A DNA stretch of 64,000 nt. Source: Panacibacter microcysteis (lineage in GTDB: Bacteria; Bacteroidota; Bacteroidia; Chitinophagales; Chitinophagaceae). The notes below the pieces were generated by a model, which saw nothing but the letters and a program-made list of their open reading frames with translations, did not search any database and was not told where the DNA came from. Location: assembly GCF_015831355.1 (NCBI RefSeq), contig NZ_JADWYR010000002.1:1364001-1428000 (forward strand). Direction: 5' to 3'. Position numbers and translations under genes: made by a program. Shown one piece after another: positions 26,715 through 33,566 of the stretch (position 1 is the first letter of the stretch; the number at the start of each line of letters is the position of its first letter).

Positions 26715-26995
26715 TGAACAGGTTTACATACTTAGACCATTTGGGGCAGCGTACAATTAGTCGTCTATGCACCACAGGTAAATTTTGCCCTACAGGCTAG
26801 CTATACCCCACAGGACACTTACACACAAAGTCACGCCGTTATTCCTGCACGGGCTTTTTATTTCAACTAAACATGCTTAAACCAACGAAAACTCCGCGAA
26901 AAAAAAATGCAAAAGACTGTGATTTTTTTTAAGTCCTGCGATTAACCTTATCAGTAATTACTGCAACCATTATTTAATTGTAAACGCACATACAA

Positions 26996-27862
26996 ATGAA
27001 AAAGATTACCACCCGTTTAATGCTTTTGCTTACCTGCTTATACATTCCTACAGTATATGCTGCAGCTCAGTCTGCAAGTAGCGATACGCATAAGCTCGTA
27101 TCCGACTATAACAAAAAACAGTACCAATTAAAAGTACTTCTGCCGGCAAAATACACTGCATCAGATACTGTAGCCTATCCGGTACTTTATGTGCTCGACG
27201 GAAACTATTCTACTAGTCTGTTCCAGTCAACCATAGACTTATTTTCTATGGCGCCTGAGTTGCAGCAGCTAATAATTGTTACCATTGATGGCGTTAATAC
27301 CTCTTACGAACAATGGCTCGCTAACCGGTATTATGATTACACCCCTTCCTCCGATCCGGCCGCCGATACCGCGATTGCCAGGTTTATGAAAACCGCTGTT
27401 GTACCCTCTGGCGGAGCAACCGCCTTCCTGCAAACGTTGGAAAAACAAATACTGCCATGGGTAGAACAGCACTATAAAACCAATGCTGATAAAGGATTGT
27501 ATGGTCATTCGCTGGGTGGACTTTTCTCCGCTTATTGTCTACTGCAAAAACCTGCATTGTTTCACAGGTATTCCATCAACAGTCCGTCACTCTGGTGGCG
27601 CCAGGGTGAAATGGCAAAACAATTTGCCGCAACCACTGCCGCAGATTCAACCATTGATGCCCGGGTCTTTCTATCAGCGGGAAAACTGGAAGGTGATTTC
27701 ATGATAAAACCTGTCGATGCTTTTGAGAAGGTGATAATTGCTAACTTACCCGGTATAAAACTGAACTACAAAATATTTGACGACGAGACGCATTTATCTG
27801 TAGTACCGCTCACCTGTACCCGTACATTAAGGACTTTTTATTCTCTTATGGCATCCAGGTAA
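26996..27862 (+). CDS. Secreted esterase-D-like alpha/beta hydrolase
   Basis: A 288-residue protein with a signal peptide ending near YAAAQS (residue 25). It resembles the esterase D/IroE-type family (Pfam Esterase): YPVLYVLDGNYSTSLFQ, then QLIIVTIDGVNTSYEQW and RYYDYTPS. The nucleophile is in GLYGHSLGGLFSAY near residues 168-181; the acid is probably in SAGKLEGDF and the His in DDETHLSVVPL near residue 266. These hydrolases cleave esters such as acylated sugars or siderophores. The sigma factor gene follows 12 bases later, so co-transcription is likely. Confidence 0.87.
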   Translation: MKKITTRLMLLLTCLYIPTVYAAAQSASSDTHKLVSDYNKKQYQLKVLLPAKYTASDTVAYPVLYVLDGNYSTSLFQSTIDLFSMAPELQQLIIVTIDGVNTSYEQWLANRYYDYTPSSDPAADTAIARFMKTAVVPSGGATAFLQTLEKQILPWVEQHYKTNADKGLYGHSLGGLFSAYCLLQKPALFHRYSINSPSLWWRQGEMAKQFAATTAADSTIDARVFLSAGKLEGDFMIKPVDAFEKVIIANLPGIKLNYKIFDDETHLSVVPLTCTRTLRTFYSLMASR

Positions 27863-27874
27863 AAAGACCAGGCA

Positions 27875-28369
27875 ATGACAAAGAACAAACAAACATTTCT
27901 ACTGTTGCTCGAGCAACATAAAGGTATTCTCATCAAAATATGTAATGCTTATTGCCAGGCAAAGGATGATAAAGAAGACCTTTCGCAGGAAATAGTATAC
28001 AATCTCTGGAAGGCATTTGCCAACTACACCCCGGACCATAAATTTTCTACGTGGTTATACCGGGTAGCATTGAACGTGGCCATCTCTTATTATCGTAAAG
28101 AAAAACGTTCGCTGCAATACACGCCTTACGACGAAAACCTGATCGTCTTTAGCGAAGAAGGTTATAACAAAGAACTCGAAGGAAATCTTTTGTTATTACA
28201 GCAATTCATTTTTGAGCTGAAAGAAATCGATAAGTCAATTATGCTATTGTACCTGGATGATAAAAGTTATCATGAGATAGCAGAGATCACCGGCATTTCC
28301 GAAACCAATGTGGCAACAAAAATCAGCCGTATAAAGGCAAATCTCAAAACGAAGTTTTCAAATTATTAA
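27875..28369 (+). CDS. ECF RNA polymerase sigma factor
   Basis: A 164-residue sigma-70 of the extracytoplasmic-function group. Region 2 spans about residues 10-80 (KICNAYCQAKDDKEDLSQEI, YNLWKAFANYTPDHKFSTWL, YRVALNVAISYYRKEKR). Region 4 spans about 110-160 (ELKEIDKSIMLLYLDDKSYH, EIAEITGISETNVATKISRI). The linker is short and no extra domain is attached. It lies between an esterase and a membrane protein that is probably its antagonist; the 10-base gap to the latter indicates one operon. No TonB-dependent receptor or FecR-type anti-sigma factor is near. Confidence 0.94.
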   Translation: MTKNKQTFLLLLEQHKGILIKICNAYCQAKDDKEDLSQEIVYNLWKAFANYTPDHKFSTWLYRVALNVAISYYRKEKRSLQYTPYDENLIVFSEEGYNKELEGNLLLLQQFIFELKEIDKSIMLLYLDDKSYHEIAEITGISETNVATKISRIKANLKTKFSNY

Positions 28370-28379
28370 ATAAGGAATC

Positions 28380-29069
28380 ATGGAATTCGATACTTTAAAA
28401 TCAATGTGGCAAAACCAGGAAGCAACACTGGAAAAGTCAGCAAAACTAAATACGCCGTTGCTTGATAAAATCAAATCACAGAAAATACACTCGATGCTTA
28501 AGCCCCTACTGCTGCAAAATAAAATCGTATTGGTTTTTCATGTACTATTTATTGCAGGCTTGCTTATTTTCTTTGTGTATCATATATCCGATCTGCCCTA
28601 CGCCGCCTCTGCACTTGTATTGTTGTTGTTTTATGTTTACTTAACCGTGAACTGCATACAGCAAATAAAAGCCATACGGAAGGTAGACCGTTGTACTGAC
28701 ATAATGAGCAAACAAACAGCACTGGCAGAACTGAATACACACGTACTGCATTACCCAAGGCTTTCGCTACTCAGCATTCCTGTCTTCCTGTCCTTTCCCG
28801 TGGTAGTTATGAAAGCGATGATCGATTTACAATTGAATTACTTTGATGGATTAGACATTATCACGTATACAAAAGGTAAATGGTGGATGGTAGAATGTAT
28901 CGTGTGTATCATTCTCGTACCCGCAGGTGCCTGGTTTTACCAGCAGGTAAAGCCCGCCAACATGCACAAACCCTGGGTAAAGACAATCATTCGCGGCGTA
29001 AGTAGCAAGAATGTTTATAGAGCGGCCCAGTTCATGGAAGAGTTGCAGGGCTTGAGAAAAGAAAACTGA
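28380..29069 (+). CDS. Membrane protein, likely partner (anti-sigma) of the ECF sigma factor
   Basis: A 229-residue protein. The N-terminal 45 residues are charged (MEFDTLKSMWQNQEATLEKS) and cytoplasmic; four hydrophobic segments follow, around residues 47-65, 70-88, 122-140 and 170-186. The C-terminal tail is again charged. The beginning, with LKSMWQNQE, is found in many Bacteroidota proteins encoded directly after ECF sigma factors, and sequestration of the sigma factor by the N-terminal part is the likely role. That function is inferred from position and topology; I recognise no ASD or zinc motif. Confidence 0.7.
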   Translation: MEFDTLKSMWQNQEATLEKSAKLNTPLLDKIKSQKIHSMLKPLLLQNKIVLVFHVLFIAGLLIFFVYHISDLPYAASALVLLLFYVYLTVNCIQQIKAIRKVDRCTDIMSKQTALAELNTHVLHYPRLSLLSIPVFLSFPVVVMKAMIDLQLNYFDGLDIITYTKGKWWMVECIVCIILVPAGAWFYQQVKPANMHKPWVKTIIRGVSSKNVYRAAQFMEELQGLRKEN

Positions 29070-29174
29070 ATCTGTATCTCTTTTTAAGAATGATGAAACC
29101 AGTGCAGTCTATTGTATACCCTCCGGTACAAGTTTATTTTACATTTTTTTGTCGGCTTTTGAAGCACTGATGTA

Positions 29175-29219
29175 CGCCTGTTGTGTCACTTACTTGTACA
29201 GTTGGTTGTTTATGCTGCA
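29175..29219 (-). repeat. GTACAAG element, type I core, truncated
   Basis: The + strand begins at ACGCCTGTTGTGTCACTTAC, then TTGTAC and AGTTGGTTGTTTATGCTGC. The AGCCGGC outer part is missing. Confidence 0.8.
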
Positions 29220-29230
29220 TGATGTTGATA

Positions 29231-29349
29231 CTGGCGCAAGTATGCAGGGGTGGTTAGTGTGTGTTGGTGTACTTGTGCCTTGATAATAGTTTAGTGCTAT
29301 GGCACAAGTACGCTACGCTACAAAAAGCCTGGCTGCATACTTGCGCCAG
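29231..29349. repeat. Nested palindrome element, copy 2
   Basis: Same outer arms as copy 1 (29231-29247 and 29333-29349, exact). The inner stem GTACTTGTGCC/GGCACAAGTAC is also exact, while the segment between differs (ACGCTACGCTACAAAAAGCC). Confidence 0.87.
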
Positions 29350-29422
29350 TGAATAGGTTTACATACTTAGACTATTTGGGGGACACCAACCGATAGACCG
29401 TAGGTGTGCAGTTGAAGTTCTA

Positions 29423-29447
29423 CCGGCGGTGTGTCCCCACCCGCCGG
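29423..29447. repeat. CCGGCGG hairpin, copy 2
   Basis: CCGGCGG at the left pairs with CCGCCGG at the right; the centre TGTGTCCCCAC can extend it. AATGG follows, as in copy 1. Confidence 0.7.
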
Positions 29448-29500
29448 AATGGTAAAATTGTTACAGACATCGACCAATAGAGAAAAATTATTTAAGTAGC

Positions 29501-29566
29501 GGGCTATAGTATTTCATAGCATCGCCTATTGTGTCACTCACTTGTACGGTTGGTTGTTTATGCTGC
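29501..29566 (-). repeat. GTACAAG element, type I core, within direct repeat B
   Basis: Same as the copy at 26520-26585 except CGCCTATTG for CGCCTGTTG. Confidence 0.88.
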
Positions 29567-29578
29567 ATGATGTTGATA

Positions 29579-29695
29579 CTGGCGCAAGTATGCAGGGGTG
29601 GTTAATGTGTGTTGGCGTACTTGTGCCTTGATAATAGTTTAGTGCTATGGCACAAGTACACTGCGCTGCAAAGCTTAGCTGCATACTTGCGCCAG
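29579..29695. repeat. Nested palindrome element, copy 3
   Basis: Identical to copy 1: outer arms at 29579-29595 and 29679-29695, inner stem GTACTTGTGCC/GGCACAAGTAC. Confidence 0.88.
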
Positions 29696-29699
29696 TGAA

Positions 29700-29824
29700 G
29701 TGGTTAATGTGTATTGGTGCACTTGTGCCTTGTTTACTTCTTTGGCACAAGTACGCTTCGCTACAAAATGCCTGGCTGCATACTTGCGCCAGTGAACAGG
29801 TTTACATACTTAGACCATTTGGGG
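29700..29824. repeat. Nested palindrome element, partial copy 4
   Basis: It starts inside the element at GTGGTTAATGTGTATTGGTG, keeps the inner stem (ACTTGTGCC/GGCACAAGT) and the right outer arm CTGCATACTTGCGCCAG, and ends with the same ACAGGTTTACATACTTAGAC tail as copy 1. The left outer arm is missing, as if two copies had recombined. Confidence 0.75.
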
Positions 29825-29883
29825 GTCTGGTAAATTGTCTTTGTACTCAAACATTCGACTGTGAGCCTTAGTAAACTGTTTAA

Positions 29884-29908
29884 CCGGCAATATCTCCTTT
29901 CCCGCCGG
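29884..29908. repeat. CCGGCGG hairpin, decayed copy 3
   Basis: Only CCGGC and GCCGG remain paired around a T-rich centre. AATGG follows as in the other copies. Confidence 0.45.
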
Positions 29909-30002
29909 AATGGTTGCGTAACTAAAGAGACTTTTTAACGAATATGTTTGATTTTGCAGGAGGAAGTCAGTAAACTACGTGGTGCTTTGTGTACAAGATC
30001 CA

Positions 30003-32027
30003 TTAAACAGTTCTGTTTCCGAGCCAACGACAAATAGTGTTAATAAAAAGTGGTTCATCTATTGGCTTTGAAACATAATCGTTCATACCGGCTTCCAGGA
30101 ATTTTAATTCATCTCCCTTTATTGCAAATGCAGTTAACGCTATAACCGGCAAATCTTTATTGATTTGATCCCTTATTATTTTAGTTGCGGTAATTCCATC
30201 CATTTCCGGCATCTGCCCATCCATTAGCACAAGATCAAACTCATTATCCGAAATTGCTTTAACAGCCTCTTTACCATCCTGCGCTTCAGTAACTTTTGCA
30301 CCATAGTCTTGTAATAATATTGAGACAAGCATTCGATTCATTTCGTTATCATCAACAACAAGAATCTTTTTATTTCTGATTAATGCTTTATCATATATAC
30401 ATTCTTCTTTTACAACCAACGATTCGGAGGAAGTCTTGTACCCCTTGAACGTAAAAGACACACTTGTTCCTACCCCTTTTTTACTTTTCACATCAATGCT
30501 TCCGCCCATTAATTCCACCAATTGTTTACATATATTGGTACCCAGCCCCGTTCCCCCAAAGCGCCTCGTCATAGAATTATCTTCCTGGCTAAATTTTGTA
30601 AAAAAATTATCAAGAAACGCTTCATCCATACCTATACCTGTATCAGTTACGGTTATACAGATTAACTGCTCATTGCTGTCCTCAGTTTGTAGACTGCAAC
30701 TGACTTTTATTGAACCAACAGCAGTGAATTTTACAGCATTTGAAATGATATTTAACAGCACCTGGTTTAAACGAAACGGATCACCAATTAAAACGCTGTC
30801 TATGCTGTTATCAAAATAGCTACAGGTTAATTTCAATCCTTTTTCTTCTGCTTTATAATTAAGCACATCAATAGCCTTTCCAACAACATCTCTAACATCA
30901 AAATTTATCTTCTCGATTGTTAGTTTTCCTGCTTCAATTTTTGAAATATCAAGTATGTCATTAATTATCACGAGCAGATTGTCGGCAGCAGTATTGATCG
31001 TGTCAAGGAAAATTTTCTGGGTTGGATTTAAAGTTGATTTACTCAATTGTTTAGCCATTCCAATGATTGCATTCATGGGTGTACGAATTTCATGGCTCAT
31101 GTTTGCAAGAAAATTTTGTTTTGCTTTCGCAAGATCCTCCGTAGCCTGGTTCGCTTTTTTCAATGCCATTTCAGCATTTACCCTTTCTGAAATGTCTGTA
31201 TATATCCACAAATGACCGATATATCCATCTTCCCCGTAGATAGGAATAAAATCTCTTTCCAAATGTTTCCCGTCACATAATTCAAGTATATCTCCTACTA
31301 CTAAAACTTTCTCTTCTAACACTTTTTCTATACGATTTACAAAAGCAGCAGGTTCCTTGAAAAGATGCTTGGACTGTTCAACAGCAGAAGAACAGTCAGC
31401 GCCAATGAGGGCATGAGGCTCTGCAGGTATTTCAAAAAGATCACAAAACTTTTTATTTATTAATGCGATAGTCCGTTGTTCGTTTTCCAAAAGAACGCCG
31501 GCATGCAGGTTTGTTATCAGGGTAGAAAGTCTGTTAGCGCTGTATTCGATTTCCTTTTTCTGAATGTTAATCTTTTTCAGCAGGTATTTCAGATCTTCAT
31601 TCGTTATATCCTGTGTTTTCAACAAATGCAAAAGATCTATGAGGGGGTCATGGCATGCAAAATCATGTAAAGTCAGATTATTGGCTATTACGTCTTCAAT
31701 ATTCTGAAACCAGGGAGAGCCGAGAAAGTACAACGCGTGTTGTGCAGGAACATACTCGAATTGTCCACGGAGTTTAATATTGCTTTGACTTACACATTCT
31801 ATAATTACAACATTTGTAAGAGACGATTTCAAATTCTCAAATGTATGCGCTTCGATATGGGGTCTGCTTATTACAAAAACATCAGTAAATATCTCCCCCT
31901 TTAATACAGGCATCAGTTTTTGTAACGAACATCAAGTCTCCAGTATTTGCAAGTCTTTATTTACAGCAAAATAAAACGGAAAAAGCCTGTTGAATTGTGC
32001 CTGGTCAAACGAAATATCCTGATCCAT
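30003..32027 (-). pseudogene. H-NOX-associated hybrid histidine kinase, interrupted by an in-frame TGA
   Basis: The long open part (ATG at 31913) encodes 636 residues. Reading the same frame upstream gives 31 more codons from an ATG at 32027 (ending NKDLQILET), then TGA at 31932-31934, then CSLQKL-MPVLKGE. The joined sequence, with FNRLFPFYFAVNKDLQILET before CSLQKLMPVLKG, fits the start of the HNOBA domain, where the TGA position is normally Gly. The ATG at 32027 lies four bases from the H-NOX stop, as expected in an operon. Domains: HNOBA (about 1-110), coiled coil, PAS, histidine kinase with NFLANMSHEIRTPMNAIIG and GGTGLGTNIC, then a receiver (KILVVDDNE, LVLMDGQMPEMDG). A shortened protein from ATG 31913 may still be made. 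Confidence 0.85.
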
Positions 32028-32031
32028 ATGT

Positions 32032-32574
32032 TTACCAGTTTATTTTAAATATTTCATGATCGCTTCCGCTGCCCCTGCTTTGCAAAAGTTCCAGGGTGAT
32101 ATGTACATCATACATTTTTGCTAACCCTGTTAAGAGTCCCCGAACAAACTCCTGCAGGCCCTGCCGCTTTGAAAAGTAGTGGAGCCAAACACTATTATCT
32201 GTTAAATGATCCACTTTAAATTCAGGCGGTGTAAGCTTTGGGTACATGAACATAATACGATTGTGAAACAAAGGAAGATTTACAATAAATTCTTTAAAAT
32301 TCTTTCCGCCTGCCTGCATGAGCCCTCCATATTTTTCTTTACCTGTTTTTAAAATCCACCATTCTCCAAAAGCCTGCAACACATCCTGCAGCGGCATGTT
32401 CATCTCTTCAGAAACGGCATTAGCAAGTGCATAGGTTATATCATCATCATAAGGTTCGCTGCTTACAAAAAAATCAACATCTACAGCGCTTCTCTTTTTA
32501 ACAGCTTGCCATCTGGCCTCTCCAAAGTTTGTGGTTACAAGGTCTTCGATGGCTCTATTAACTATTCCGTACAT
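32032..32574 (-). CDS. H-NOX heme-nitric oxide/oxygen sensor
   Basis: A 180-residue stand-alone heme sensor. It begins MYGIVNRAIEDLV as is usual. The proximal heme ligand is His104 (NLPLFHNRIMFMYPKL), and the heme-propionate motif YxSxR is present as Tyr133-Phe-Ser135-Lys-Arg137 (LHYFSKRQGL). YPKLTPPEF carries the conserved distal-pocket prolines. H-NOX proteins bind NO (some bind O2) and control a partner kinase or cyclase; here the kinase is the next gene in the same operon. Whether this protein is NO-selective cannot be told from sequence alone. No frameshift is seen. Confidence 0.95.
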   Translation of the reverse strand: MYGIVNRAIEDLVTTNFGEARWQAVKKRSAVDVDFFVSSEPYDDDITYALANAVSEEMNMPLQDVLQAFGEWWILKTGKEKYGGLMQAGGKNFKEFIVNLPLFHNRIMFMYPKLTPPEFKVDHLTDNSVWLHYFSKRQGLQEFVRGLLTGLAKMYDVHITLELLQSRGSGSDHEIFKINW

Positions 32575-32969
32575 AATGTTCTTTTACAAATACACTATTT
32601 GTATCTGAAGGGTTTTAAAATGATATAAACTTTAAAATAAAGCAAACTAAACGGGTGATGCCGTCATGTGATTTTGGTTTTTCGTGTAGTATTGTTACTA
32701 CACACCGATCTCCTCATTTTCGCAGGTCTGTGACATGTGCCTGCGTTTTATTTAGTTCATGCCAAAGGGTTCATCTCAAAGACCCCGATAGAATAGCAGA
32801 ATGATTACACAAATTTGTATCAAAGATTAGTAATGGCAATGTCAGCAGGTTAAATACAGCTTGTCACAAAACATTGCCTGGCACACAAACCTCTTGTATT
32901 TACTTCGCTATGACAAGAAACGTTGGAACTTGCAGGTAAGCATATTGCTCATGGCCGGATAAACAGGAC

Positions 32970-33042
32970 GCTGCAGCCGCCATAGAAACGGAACGCACAA
33001 GTGAGTGACACAACAGGCGATGCCATGAAATACAGAAGCCCG
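32970..33042 (+). repeat. GTACAAG element, type I core, both arms present
   Basis: Left arm GCTGCAGCCGCCATAGAAAC, then GGAACGCACAAGTGAGTGAC (GCAC for GTAC), ACAACAGGCGATGCCATGAA and ATACAGAAGCCCG. It is one of the most complete copies. Confidence 0.9.
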
Positions 33043-33112
33043 TAACATATTTGTCTGCAGACACCACCCGGCCAGGCCTGTTGTACGTTTTCCCACAACA
33101 GAAAATGTATAG

Positions 33113-33447
33113 ATAACGAAGGTTTCAAAAATTGGTGTGATGCCGGGCACCTATAAAAAAGGTGAGCAGGTAAACATCATTTACAAAAAAGACGATCCCG
33201 AATCCTTCTTTATCAACAAAAAAAGAGTGGTGCTGTTCCTTACATTCTTATCATCAACGGCTGCGTACTGGCCATCGGGTGTATCGTCAAATCATACGGG
33301 ATGCTGGCGCATAATATTTCACCTGTTATGCCTGACTTTTATCATACTCCCAAACTTCAGAAGTATTGCAACCTGTTTGCGGCGCAGGTACGCAACACAA
33401 CTGGCCAGCCCTGCATACTTACGCCGGTGGGTGATATTGCTGCATAA
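33113..33447 (+). pseudogene. Decayed DUF3592-like membrane protein
   Basis: The frame from 33113 reads KIGVMPGTYKKGEQVNIIYK and KDDPESFFINKK, a good match to the end of the beta domain in DUF3592 proteins (YxxGxxVxVxYxxxDP). The expected transmembrane helix is in the next frame: YILIINGCVLAIGCIVKSYG from 33241, then open to a stop at 33445. A single-base loss near 33215-33240 would explain this. The start of the domain is absent or closed by stops. I take it as a remnant with a frameshift. Confidence 0.45.
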
Positions 33448-33484
33448 AGAACCAACCGTACAAGCGTGCGACGCAAGGAACGCC
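33439..33484 (+). repeat. GTACAAG element, type II-like core, CCAACC arm
   Basis: Reads GCTGCATAAAGAACCAACC, then GTACAAGCGTGCGACGCAAG and GAACGCC. The outer right part is missing. Confidence 0.8.
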
Positions 33485-33566
33485 TAATAGTAATAATGCA
33501 GACCGGTTCAATAAAAAATATAATTATCACTGGAAAGCATGATAACTTTCAACTCAAATAGCACCA

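Larger units (their letters stand above)
26462..26718 (+). repeat. Long direct repeat, copy A (257 bp)
   Basis: From GCCGGAATGGTAAAATTG to GCGCCAGTGAA this matches 29443-29699 with two substitutions and no gap (C/T in GACACCGACC, G/A in CGCCTGTTG). The offset is 2981 bp. The pair brackets the esterase, sigma factor and membrane protein genes. Confidence 0.92.
26187..26995. other. Repeat-rich intergenic region of 809 bp
   Basis: It carries two GTACAAG elements, a CCGGCGG hairpin, the first 258-bp direct repeat and a nested palindrome, all listed separately. A 72-codon reverse frame at 26557-26775 lies wholly inside the repeat and is not a gene. Confidence 0.6.
29443..29699 (+). repeat. Long direct repeat, copy B (257 bp)
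   Basis: Matches copy A at 26462-26718 with two substitutions and no gap. Sequence upstream of the two copies is only loosely similar, so the left edge is near GCCGGAATGG. Confidence 0.92.
29070..30002. other. Repeat-rich intergenic region of 933 bp
   Basis: It holds GTACAAG elements, complete and partial nested palindromes, CCGGCGG hairpins and the second 257-bp direct repeat. Also present at 29378-29396 is a stray ACACCAACCGATAG, the half-site of the REP repeat found beside the transposase at 46 kb. I see no gene. Confidence 0.65.
32575..33566. other. Intergenic region of 992 bp
   Basis: It holds two GTACAAG elements and a decayed DUF3592-like gene, listed separately. 32640-32960 contains no repeat or gene I can recognise; the H-NOX promoter presumably lies near 32580-32640. 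Confidence 0.55.

Noticed and set aside
26557-29750. Reverse-strand frames of 72 and 70 codons at 26557-26775 and 29538-29750 with identical ends
   Set aside because: They are the same repeat read twice. The shared peptide follows from the DNA identity and has no domain.
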